Shown piece by piece: positions 34,458 through 41,140 of a stretch of 41,140 nucleotides of DNA (the first letter of the stretch is position 1; each line of letters starts with the position of its first letter). Under the pieces are notes generated by a model, which saw only the letters and a program-made list of their open reading frames with translations, ran no database searches and had not been told where the DNA came from. Source of the DNA: CAZHDI01 sp964531285 (GTDB lineage: Bacteria > Pseudomonadota > Alphaproteobacteria > JAJFIK01); assembly GCA_964531285.1 (NCBI GenBank), contig CAZHDI010000023.1, positions 1-41,140 on the forward strand, in the 5' to 3' direction. A program made the position numbers and the translations under genes.

Positions 34458-35885
34458 ATGCGCGCCTTGCTCTCTGCTCTTGCCCTGACCACCGCTTGCG
34501 CCGCCGCCGCCCTGCCGGCGCGGGCCGATGACGCTGCATTAGCCCTGCTCGATGACCGGTATGAGCGCACCGCCCAGGTCGCCGATACGCTTTGGGACTA
34601 TGCCGAGCTGGGTTATCTGGAGACCCGCACCAGTGCCCTGCTGCAACAGGAGCTTGCCGGCCAGGGCTTCACCATTGAGACCGGCGTTGCCGACATTCCG
34701 ACCGCTTTCGTCGCGAGCTACGGCTCGGGCGGTCCGGTGATCGGCATCCTGGCCGAGATGGATGCGCTTCCGGGCATCAATCAGGATGCGGTGGCGACCC
34801 GGGCGCCGATCGACGGCAAGGGCGCGGGCCATGCCTGCGGCCATCACCTGTTCGGCTCGGCGTCGGTGTCGGCGGCGATTGCGGTCAAGGATTGGCTGGA
34901 GCGCACCGGCGCGAAGGGGACCGTCCGGCTGTACGGCACGCCCGCCGAAGAGGGCGGCAGCGGCAAGGTTTATATGGTCCGTGCCGGTCTGTTCGACGAT
35001 GTGGACGCGGTGATCCATTGGCATCCGGACGATGAGAACTCGGCCGCCGCCCGCACCACGCTCGCCAACCGCTCGGCCAAGTTCCGCTTTTCCGGTGTCT
35101 CGGCCCATGCCGCCGGGGCGCCCGATAAAGCCCGCTCCGCGCTCGATGGGGTCGAGGCCTTCAACATGATGGTCAATATGATGCGCGAGCATGTCCCTCA
35201 GGACAGCCGCATCCATTACGTCATCACCAAGGGCGGAGAAGCGCCCAATGTGGTGCCGGACTTCGCGGAGGTCTTCTATTACGTGCGCCATCCGGACGCT
35301 TTGGGCGTTCAGAAGATCTGGGCGCGCGTCGAGGATGCCGCGCGCGGTGCGGCGCTCGGCACCGGCACGGACGTCACCTGGGAAGTGATCCACGGCAACC
35401 ATCCGCTTCTGATCAACGAAACCCTTGCCAAGATGGTGGACGGCAAGCTGCGCGCCGTCGGCGGTGTGACCTATACGCAGGAAGAGCGGGCGTTCGCCAG
35501 AACGATCCGCGAGAGCTTCGAGGATCCCGCGCTCGCGCTGGGGAGCGAAGAAGAGGTCCAGCCCTATGATGTGACCCTGGGCTATGGCTCGACCGATGTG
35601 GGCGATGTGTCCATGACCGCGCCGACCGTCGGCCTGCGGACGGCCACCTGGGTGCCGGGCACCTCGGCCCATAGCTGGCAGGCGGTCGCCGCCGGCGGCA
35701 TGTCGATCGGCCACAAAGGGGCGCAGGTTGCGGCCAAGACCATCACCTTGAGCGCTATCGAATTGTTCGAGAACGCGGATCTGCGCGCGGCGGCGAAAGC
35801 CGAGTTTGACGAGCGCCGGGGCGATGATTTCGAATACATCCCGCTGCTCGGCGACCGCAAACCGCCGCTCGATTACCGGCAGTAA
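34458..35885 (+). CDS. Exported M20-family amidohydrolase, AbgB-like
   Basis: A zinc-dependent M20D peptidase/amidohydrolase of 475 residues, related to p-aminobenzoyl-glutamate hydrolase subunit B and to other amino-acid amide hydrolases. Metal and catalytic residues seen are Cys127/His129 in GHACGHH, Glu164/Glu165 in GTPAEEGG, and His187/His189 in IHWHP. A dimerisation-type lid domain follows (FRFSGVSAHAAGAPDKARSAL). The N terminus is a signal peptide (residues 1-23, cut after PARA), so it acts in the periplasm; AbgB of E. coli is cytoplasmic. GAAGGGGGA lies upstream of the ATG. Substrate unknown. A tandem duplication follows its stop. Confidence 0.88.
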   Translation: MRALLSALALTTACAAAALPARADDAALALLDDRYERTAQVADTLWDYAELGYLETRTSALLQQELAGQGFTIETGVADIPTAFVASYGSGGPVIGILAEMDALPGINQDAVATRAPIDGKGAGHACGHHLFGSASVSAAIAVKDWLERTGAKGTVRLYGTPAEEGGSGKVYMVRAGLFDDVDAVIHWHPDDENSAAARTTLANRSAKFRFSGVSAHAAGAPDKARSALDGVEAFNMMVNMMREHVPQDSRIHYVITKGGEAPNVVPDFAEVFYYVRHPDALGVQKIWARVEDAARGAALGTGTDVTWEVIHGNHPLLINETLAKMVDGKLRAVGGVTYTQEERAFARTIRESFEDPALALGSEEEVQPYDVTLGYGSTDVGDVSMTAPTVGLRTATWVPGTSAHSWQAVAAGGMSIGHKGAQVAAKTITLSAIELFENADLRAAAKAEFDERRGDDFEYIPLLGDRKPPLDYRQ

Positions 35886-35899
35886 ATTACCGGCAGTAA
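35872..35899 (+). repeat. 14-bp tandem duplication at the amidohydrolase stop
   Basis: ATTACCGGCAGTAA occurs at 35872-35885, ending with the stop TAA, and again exactly at 35886-35899. The second copy repeats the last codons plus stop outside the gene. Confidence 0.95.
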
Positions 35900-35917
35900 A
35901 AGGCTGTGCAGGCACGA

Positions 35918-35942
35918 GGGATCCGGCGTGCGGCCGGATCCC
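35918..35942. terminator. Hairpin between convergent genes
   Basis: GGGATCCGG (35918-35926) and CCGGATCCC (35934-35942) form a perfect nine-bp stem with a seven-base loop. It lies between the converging amidohydrolase and secreted-protein genes and could stop transcription from both sides, although no T run follows. Confidence 0.5.
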
Positions 35943-35959
35943 TGTCATATGGTCTGTGC

Positions 35960-36397
35960 TCAGAGGTTCTCGCCGAGGAAGTCCCGGGTCACATAGTAGA
36001 GGTTCGGCGTTTCCCAGGTGAAATGAACGGTCAGCGTGCCATCCTCGCCGATGGCGGTGTTGTCGAACGCGCCGTAGGCGCAGGTGATGCCGGTCAGGCG
36101 CGAGGACACGGCGCTTTTGCCGATATCGCTCGAACAGACATTCTTGACCGCCGACAGCACGTTCTCGCAGCGCCCATAGCTCGACTGGGTGAACAGGCTG
36201 TCATCGGTCGGGAAGGCCTCCCAGGCCATGGACACCGGCAACTGCGTGCCGCAGGTCTCGTTCATGTCGGCGATCCAGCCACCTTCCAGAAGGCGGCGTT
36301 CCTGGTCCGCATGATGTTCGCGCACTTTGAGCGATTGCGCGGCGGCGGGCGCGGCGAGGCCGGCCAGGACGAGCGCGGTCAGGCAAAGACGAAACAT
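35960..36397 (-). CDS. Small secreted protein with four cysteines, unknown function
   Basis: Not recognised. The 145-residue precursor has a clear signal peptide (residues 1-20, cut after PAAA). The mature part is about 125 residues with Cys49, Cys77, Cys88 and Cys106, enough for two disulfides in the periplasm. It has no lipobox. GGGGAG precedes the ATG at 36397. It converges on the amidohydrolase and is 279 bp from the DUF2306-like gene on the same strand. No catalytic motif is evident. Confidence 0.75.
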   Translation of the reverse strand: MFRLCLTALVLAGLAAPAAAQSLKVREHHADQERRLLEGGWIADMNETCGTQLPVSMAWEAFPTDDSLFTQSSYGRCENVLSAVKNVCSSDIGKSAVSSRLTGITCAYGAFDNTAIGEDGTLTVHFTWETPNLYYVTRDFLGENL

Positions 36398-36603
36398 GGG
36401 CAGATCTCCCCAGAGATGTGGTTGATGGCTGTATGCCTTAGACTTTTTCTTTAGCAGTTTTGTGACCCTGGAGAAAATGCCCGCCTCGCGGGTGGATTTT
36501 AGGCCGTTACGGTGACCCGCGCGCTCAGTCCATGGGGGTCACCCGCGAAATGCGCAGGCGCTCGCACCGCGCCGGCATCGGCAGTTGGCTGGGTCATCGG
36601 CAT

Positions 36604-36644
36604 CCCCGGAGCAATGAGACGGATGTTCTCATTGTGCCCCGGGG
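36604..36644. repeat. Large interrupted inverted repeat after the DUF2306-like gene
   Basis: CAATGAGA (36612-36619) pairs with TCTCATTG (36627-36634) and the outer CCCCGG (36604-36609) with CCGGGG (36639-36644). It lies just beyond the end of the DUF2306-like gene on the minus strand and may be its terminator, but it has no T run. The rest of the 279-bp spacer 36398-36676 shows no gene. Confidence 0.55.
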
Positions 36645-36676
36645 AGGCGGCCACCGGCCAGTCAGAAGCGCGCGCG

Positions 36677-37480
36677 CTAAAGATGCGGCGCCCACATCAG
36701 CAGATAGGCCCCGGCGATGCCGACCGCCATCAGGGCTGTGAGGCCGAGCACCAGACCGGCGACCGCGCGCTTGGCCAACGGGCTCGCGCTCGCCTGGGCC
36801 AGGAAATAAAGTTCCGCGACCAGGAGCGGCACCAGGAAATTGCCGAAGGCCCAGAACCGGTCGAACGGCCCGTCCATCTGGGCGGTCATGCCCGGCGCGC
36901 CCTGGTTGATCAGCACCCAGGCCGAAATTCCGACGCGCAGGAACCAGACGCCGGAGACCATGAGAAAGGTCCGGATCGCCCAGCGCCGGTGACTGTCGAA
37001 GTCGCGAGCCATCGCGGTGCGCAGGGCCATCGCCCCGAACGCCAGAATGAGCACGCCATTGAGTGTGATCGACCACGCGCTGACGATGTTCAGATAGGTG
37101 CCGCGCGCCCACACGAGCCAGATGCCGCTCAGCGCCATGATCACCGCGACCGTCAGGAACACCCGCCCGTTCCAGCGGTGAAAGGCGCGGGCCCGGTTGC
37201 GGATCGCCGGGACGAGTTGGACGAGCCCGCCGAAGGTGATCAGCGCGGCCAGCAGCACATGCACGATGAACATCGTATTGCCCGGCCCGTCGTCCGGGAT
37301 GTAGCCGTCGATGAGCCCCTTGTCGTTCCAGGTCTCGAAAGCGCCGGACGCGGTGCGCGGACCGTAAAAGCCCAGGATGAAGTAGATGAAGATCGCCTGG
37401 CCGATGGCGGCGGCGGCAAACCAGATCTGCCCGGACCGCGTAAGGAGTGTGGACCCGGCGGTTGCGGATGCGGAACGCAT
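36677..37480 (-). CDS. DUF2306-like integral membrane protein
   Basis: A 267-residue protein with about seven predicted hydrophobic helices (IWFAAAAIGQAIFIYFI, MFIVHVLLAALITFGGLVQL, VFLTVAVIMALSGIWLVW, ITLNGVLILAFGAMAL and others). The HRWNGRVF and DFDSHRRWAIRTF stretches between helices resemble the DUF2306 family of unknown function. The ATG at 37480 has GAGAGGG upstream; a longer in-frame ATG at 37591 would run into the regulatory palindrome. It diverges from the membrane AraC-type regulator, which probably controls it. Family placement is from pattern memory. Confidence 0.8.
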   Translation of the reverse strand: MRSASATAGSTLLTRSGQIWFAAAAIGQAIFIYFILGFYGPRTASGAFETWNDKGLIDGYIPDDGPGNTMFIVHVLLAALITFGGLVQLVPAIRNRARAFHRWNGRVFLTVAVIMALSGIWLVWARGTYLNIVSAWSITLNGVLILAFGAMALRTAMARDFDSHRRWAIRTFLMVSGVWFLRVGISAWVLINQGAPGMTAQMDGPFDRFWAFGNFLVPLLVAELYFLAQASASPLAKRAVAGLVLGLTALMAVGIAGAYLLMWAPHL

Positions 37481-37575
37481 GGTGCTTTCCCTCTCAAGAC
37501 TGACATATGCAAGGCCGATGGACGCCGCCGGCGAGCGGTGCCGTCTTGAGCGATAGCGAGGACGGGGCGGGCGGA

Positions 37576-37603
37576 TCTCCCCGATTTCCAAATCGGCTGG
37601 AGA
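37576..37603. promoter_or_regulatory. Palindromic operator candidate in the DUF2306/AraC divergent spacer
   Basis: CCGATTT-CC-AAATCGG (37581-37596) is a perfect seven-bp inverted repeat, framed by TCTCC (37576-37580) and GGAGA (37599-37603), which also pair. It sits in the 224-bp spacer between the start codons 37480 and 37705, where a regulator of both genes would bind. Confidence 0.45.
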
Positions 37604-37704
37604 AACCGGCGGGATTTTTTGCCAGCGCCCCAGGGGCGGTGTGTGGCGCGGCCCGTGCTAAGTTTGAGGCCGACGGTTCAACGGACATCACGGCGGCGCA
37701 CATC

Positions 37705-38820
37705 ATGACGACAGACGGCATGACCACAGACAGCATCGTGCAATTGGCGGCCATGGCGACGGCGCTCACCGGCGTGGCGATCGCGGCCCGCCGCTTGCCG
37801 CGCACCGGCCTCGTGCTGACCTGGGCTGCGTTCTGCCTGTCGGTGTTCTGCGCGATGGCCGCCGGCCTGCTCGACGGGTTTGCACCCGGACCGGCGCTCG
37901 GGCTGGCCATGGCGGGATCGGCGGGCTGCGGCTGGTTCTGGCTGTTCGCACGGTGTTTGTTCCGCACCGGCCGGGCGGTCGAGCCGCGCCATGTCGCCGT
38001 GGTGGCCGCCATTATGGCGCCTGCGGTGATCTATTACGCGCTCGACGGCACGCCGGGCTGGGACACCGGCCTGCGCATGTTGGCCAATTTCCAGATGCTG
38101 GTGAGTTCGACGGTGCTGGTTCTGGCCTTCTGGGAGCCGGTGCGGGCCCTGTCATCGGTGGGCGATCAAACCGAGCGGCGGTTTCGGTTCGCGTTTCTCG
38201 GCGCTTATGGTGTGTCCCTGGCGGTTGCCGTTCTCTGGCCGAGCTATGCCGCCGAGGGGACCGTGGCCGCGACCCTGCGCCCCTCGGTGGAGGCGTTCTT
38301 CTCCATGGCCTTTGTGGTTATTGCGGGCTTTGCGGCCCGCTACCGGCTGCGCCATCCCCTGACATCCGCCGCGCTCCAGGCCGAACCGGACCTTTCGTCG
38401 CCGGCGAACCGGGAACCGGCGGCACCGAGCGATGAGGACCGGCGGGTCGCGGCGATGATCACGGCCCTGATGGACCGGGACCGGATCTTTCTCGATCCGG
38501 CCTTGAAGATCGGGGCTTTGGCTGAGCGGATCGGCGAGCCGGAATACAAGGTCAGCCGCGCGATCACCGGTGTGCTGGGCCGGCGCAATTTCAACCAGCT
38601 GATCAATGCCTACCGGATCGAGACGGCCAAAGCCCATCTGGCCGATCCTGCGCGCGACGACCTTTCCATCCTGACGATCAGTTGGGAGAGCGGCTTCGGG
38701 TCGGTCGGGCCGTTCAACCGGGCGTTCAAGGCCGCCACGGGCCAGACGCCCCGCGAGTACCGCGCCGCCGCAAGGGCCACCCGCGACGATCCCGAGGCCG
38801 CGCTGCCGGCGACCTCTTAG
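37705..38820 (+). CDS. Membrane-embedded AraC-family transcriptional regulator
   Basis: A 371-residue protein with six or seven hydrophobic helices in residues 8-212 and a C-terminal AraC/XylS DNA-binding domain (about 248-355) containing two helix-turn-helix units; the family signature runs LTISWESGFGSVGPFNRAF then GQTPREY. It lacks a sugar-binding cupin, so the signal would be sensed in the membrane. ATG 37705 or 37720 is the likely start; an in-frame ATG at 37507 would add 66 non-membrane residues read through the palindrome. No good ribosome-binding site is visible at either. The TAG stop is the terminal CTTAG of repeat copy 2. Confidence 0.82.
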   Translation: MTTDGMTTDSIVQLAAMATALTGVAIAARRLPRTGLVLTWAAFCLSVFCAMAAGLLDGFAPGPALGLAMAGSAGCGWFWLFARCLFRTGRAVEPRHVAVVAAIMAPAVIYYALDGTPGWDTGLRMLANFQMLVSSTVLVLAFWEPVRALSSVGDQTERRFRFAFLGAYGVSLAVAVLWPSYAAEGTVAATLRPSVEAFFSMAFVVIAGFAARYRLRHPLTSAALQAEPDLSSPANREPAAPSDEDRRVAAMITALMDRDRIFLDPALKIGALAERIGEPEYKVSRAITGVLGRRNFNQLINAYRIETAKAHLADPARDDLSILTISWESGFGSVGPFNRAFKAATGQTPREYRAAARATRDDPEAALPATS

Positions 38821-38915
38821 GGTCCTTTTGGAAACGCGCCGGAAGGCGCATTTCCGAGTGCCTGGCCGGGAGGGAGAGTGGGCCGGTGATGCCTCTTCTC
38901 CAAAAAACCTCTTAG
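38816..38915. mobile_element. 100-bp hairpin repeat element, copy 2
   Basis: Relative of the 150-bp element at 19347-19496. Both ends are CTTAG; here the direct repeat extends to ACCTCTTAG (38812-38820 and 38907-38915). It keeps a GGAAACGCGCC/GGCGCATTTCC hairpin and the 17-base AGTGGGCCGGTGATGCC (38877-38893), but lacks most of the 27-bp inverted repeat. The left CTTAG contains the TAG stop of the AraC-type gene, and the right one contains, on the minus strand, the TAA stop of the beta-lactamase-like gene, so the element fills the whole spacer of two convergent genes. Confidence 0.75.
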
Positions 38916-40063
38916 CGCCCGATCTCGGTTTCCAGCCAGACCGTGAGAATGTCCCAGAACGCCTTGGACCGGGAGTTGGTCAGCATGACCATGCCCACGT
39001 CGCGGGTCGGCAGAAACGCGATGGTGGCGCCATAGCCCTGGACCGAGCCCGAATGGGTCACGACGCGCACGCCCTGATAATCGTAAATGCGCCAGCCGAG
39101 GCCGTATTCGGCCTTCTCGACCGTGAGCGACTTGGCGATGCGATGGACCTGGCCGGGTGTGTCGACCCGCGGTGTGTGCAGCAGGGCCAGCACCTCTGGT
39201 GAGAGGACTTCGGGCCGGTGGCCCAGTTGGGCCGCCAGCCACTGGGTCATATCGGTGATGCTGGCATTGACCCCGGCGGCGGCGGGCAGACGGTAATAAG
39301 CTTCTTTCACCGGCTCGATGCGCCACGGGTCGGTTTTTTTCCTGCGCCTGTGGGACTGCGCCCAGTTACCCGTCGCCTGAAGGCCGTCGGCTGTCATCGA
39401 CGCATGGCGCATGCCCAGGGGCGCGAAGACACGGGCTTCCATGGCTCGAGTGTAGGGGCGCCGGTCGGCTGCCTCCACCGCGTCCGCCGCGATGTTGAAG
39501 GCGACATTCTGATAGGCATGGCACTCGCCGACCCCGCAGATCATGTCCACCGTGCCGAGCCGTGTCAGGATGGTCTTGGGCGCGACATTCGCTTCCAGGA
39601 GATTGTCATAGGCATAGGGCGGCAAGCCAAGCTGATGGGTCAGCACGGTCTCCAGGGTGGCCGCGGTCAACTGGCTGCGGTCCTTCAGACGGAATGCCGG
39701 ATTGAAACCGCTGGCCGGGGCATCGAGGCTCAGGCGCTGTTCGGCCACCAGTTGGGCCACCAGGGTGCCGGCAAAGCCCTTCGATAACGAGGCGATCCGA
39801 AACACGGTGTCCGGGTCCACCGGATCGCGCCCGCCCATGACGCGCGGGCCATGGGTCACGACGCGTTCGGTCTTACCGCCGCGCACGATAGCGAGCGCCA
39901 TGCCGATGACATGCTCGCTCGCGGCGATGGCGGCCACATCCTCCTCGAAACTGGTCGGCGTCGTTGCCTTGGGGGCCAGCAGCGAGATCGGCGCCGCCGG
40001 CGCCGCCCGGCCGGGCATGGCGAACAGGCAGACAAAAACAATCGCGGTGAGGATGCGAAACAC
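38912..40063 (-). CDS. Exported serine beta-lactamase/penicillin-binding-like hydrolase
   Basis: A class C beta-lactamase-fold serine hydrolase of 383 residues. From GTG 40063 the start is MFRILTAIVFVCLFAMPGRA, a well-formed signal peptide, and GGGAG lies eight bases upstream; ATG 40078 and 40114 are in-frame alternatives. Catalytic motifs are SLSK (residues 92-95), YQN (184-186) and HSG (337-339), the last in the place of KTG. The same fold covers esterases, D-aminopeptidases and peptidoglycan hydrolases, so drug resistance must not be assumed. It converges on the AraC-type regulator. Confidence 0.88.
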   Translation of the reverse strand: MFRILTAIVFVCLFAMPGRAAPAAPISLLAPKATTPTSFEEDVAAIAASEHVIGMALAIVRGGKTERVVTHGPRVMGGRDPVDPDTVFRIASLSKGFAGTLVAQLVAEQRLSLDAPASGFNPAFRLKDRSQLTAATLETVLTHQLGLPPYAYDNLLEANVAPKTILTRLGTVDMICGVGECHAYQNVAFNIAADAVEAADRRPYTRAMEARVFAPLGMRHASMTADGLQATGNWAQSHRRRKKTDPWRIEPVKEAYYRLPAAAGVNASITDMTQWLAAQLGHRPEVLSPEVLALLHTPRVDTPGQVHRIAKSLTVEKAEYGLGWRIYDYQGVRVVTHSGSVQGYGATIAFLPTRDVGMVMLTNSRSKAFWDILTVWLETEIGR

Positions 40064-40327
40064 GGCAGGGGCTCCCATATATCGACGGTTGGCGGCCAGG
40101 ACTGTAGCCCGCATTGGTGGATGCGCCTATGCGCGCGCCTGAGGGGCGGGGCGGTTCGCCGCACGTCCGTGACGCCGGGCAAGCCAGGGCCCGTCAGCCG
40201 GCCTGGGGCCCTTGGCATCCCTTGGGCGATGGCGTACAAACCCGCTTTCGCGCCGCCGGCGTGCTTTTTGTGACATGTGGGCCACGGCGACAGCCCGGGC
40301 CGCTTTAGACCTGTTGGACAGCCACCC

Positions 40328-40684
40328 ATGGAAACCTTGCTTCTGGTCGTGCATCTGCTCATCGCCCTTGCGATGGTGGGGGTGATCCTGCTTCAGCGGT
40401 CCGAAGGCGGCGCGCTCGGTATGGGCGGCGGTGGCGGCGGCGGCGGTCTGATGTCCGGGCGCGGCGCGGCCAATGCGTTGACCCGGACGACCGCGATCCT
40501 CGCGGCGGTGTTCTTCACGACCTCGTTGACGCTGGCGCTGCTCGCGCGCGACGCCGGGCAAGGGCCGGGATCGGTGATCGACCGAATCGATGAAGAGGCG
40601 CCGACCCCGGCCGATCTGATCGACGACGCCGAGCCGGTACTGCCCGATGAGGCGCCCGAGCCCGCGCCACAGATCCCCGAATAA
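40328..40684 (+). CDS. secG: Preprotein translocase subunit SecG
   Basis: SecG assists the SecYE channel in protein export. The 118-residue protein has two helices (about residues 3-22 and 52-72) with the conserved LLQRSEGGALGMGG loop; the loop contains an uninterrupted run of eight glycines. The C-terminal tail is acidic and Pro-rich (about 45 residues). The ATG at 40328 matches the family start; an upstream in-frame ATG at 40277 is not needed. It is followed by pyrG after 112 bp, as in many alphaproteobacteria. The 264-bp stretch before it, 40064-40327, has no gene. Confidence 0.93.
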   Translation: METLLLVVHLLIALAMVGVILLQRSEGGALGMGGGGGGGGLMSGRGAANALTRTTAILAAVFFTTSLTLALLARDAGQGPGSVIDRIDEEAPTPADLIDDAEPVLPDEAPEPAPQIPE

Positions 40685-40796
40685 TCTCAACGCCTTGTTT
40701 TTCTTCAGGTTAGCGTGTCCGGCGCGCTGACCCTCCGGCCTGTGGACAATCTTCGCGCTTCCCTGGCGCCGGTCTTTGCGGATAAGGTCAAAGCCC

Positions 40797-41140
40797 ATGG
40801 CGCGGTATATATTCATAACCGGCGGCGTGGTCTCCTCACTCGGTAAGGGCTTGGCATCCGCGGCGCTCGGCGCATTGTTGCAGGCACGGGGCTATTCAGT
40901 CCGTCTGCGCAAGCTGGACCCCTATCTCAATGTCGATCCGGGCACGATGAGCCCGTTTCAGCACGGCGAGGTCTATGTCACCGACGATGGGGCCGAGACG
41001 GATCTCGATCTCGGCCACTATGAACGCTTCACCGGCGTGCCCACCACGCGCGGCGACAATGTCACCACCGGACAGATCTATCAGGAGATCCTGCGCAAGG
41101 AGCGCCGGGGCGAGTTTCTCGGTGTGACCGTGCAGGTCGT
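40797..41140 (+). CDS. pyrG: CTP synthase, 5' part, cut by the window edge
   Basis: PyrG makes CTP from UTP, ATP and glutamine. The 114 visible codons begin MARYIFITGGVVSSLGKG and continue with KLDPYLNVDPGTMSPFQHGE, VTDDGAETDLDLGHYERF and TTGQIYQEILRKERRGEF, the synthase-domain nucleotide-binding motifs. The glutamine amidotransferase half lies beyond the window. It follows secG on the same strand. Confidence 0.97.
   Translation, partial: MARYIFITGGVVSSLGKGLASAALGALLQARGYSVRLRKLDPYLNVDPGTMSPFQHGEVYVTDDGAETDLDLGHYERFTGVPTTRGDNVTTGQIYQEILRKERRGEFLGVTVQV

Noticed and set aside
32776..40063. Anti-phage defence island
   Set aside because: No nuclease, helicase, toxin-antitoxin, reverse transcriptase or other hallmark defence domain was seen.

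Overview
The window is a 41 kb piece of a GC-rich alphaproteobacterial chromosome from a draft assembly; a run of exactly 100 N lies at 2422-2521. The alphaproteobacterial assignment rests on the lpxD-fabZ-lpxA-lpxI-lpxB order with LpxI rather than LpxH, the trpE / trpGDC-moaC-moeA-lexA cluster, a GTTC-N7-GTTC type LexA box upstream of lexA, and ppiD diverging from tpiA with secG and pyrG further on. No rRNA, tRNA, CRISPR array, phage gene or insertion-sequence transposase was seen. The exact order or family cannot be fixed from this sequence alone.

Region 1 (1-15897, all plus strand) is a housekeeping run for translation, isoprenoids, phospholipids and the outer membrane: rpsB (3' end, with an in-frame TAG), tsf, pyrH (3' end lost in the gap), frr, uppS, cdsA, dxr, rseP, bamA, skp/ompH, lpxD, fabZ, lpxA, lpxI, lpxB. 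Several junctions overlap by a few bases (uppS-cdsA, lpxD-fabZ, lpxA-lpxI, lpxI-lpxB), which suggests translational coupling. The products work together: Dxr feeds the isoprenoid pathway used by UppS, CdsA makes CDP-diacylglycerol, the Lpx enzymes and FabZ build lipid A, and BamA with Skp assembles outer-membrane proteins.

Region 2 (about 15.9-19.3 kb, minus strand) has a small uncertain membrane ORF, citrate synthase gltA and glutamyl-tRNA synthetase gltX. Upstream of gltX is a 150-bp hairpin-rich repeat element (19347-19496), which has a 100-bp relative at 38816-38915. An alpha/beta hydrolase and a ComEC-like membrane protein follow on the plus strand.

Region 3 (22.7-31.8 kb, minus strand) reads, in transcription order, ppiD-like foldase, trpE, trpG, trpD, trpC, moaC, a GNAT acetyltransferase, moeA, then lexA behind its own LexA box. 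From trpG to moeA the genes overlap or nearly touch.

Region 4 (32.0-41.1 kb) starts with tpiA and ends with secG and the 5' part of pyrG. Between tpiA and secG lie about 7.5 kb of accessory genes: 3-hydroxybutyrate dehydrogenase, a proline-rich two-helix membrane protein of unknown function behind a good promoter, an exported M20 amidohydrolase, a small secreted four-cysteine protein, a DUF2306-like membrane protein divergent from a membrane-embedded AraC-type regulator with a palindrome between them, the second repeat copy, and an exported serine beta-lactamase-like protein. This region and the repeat family are the least conventional parts of the window.
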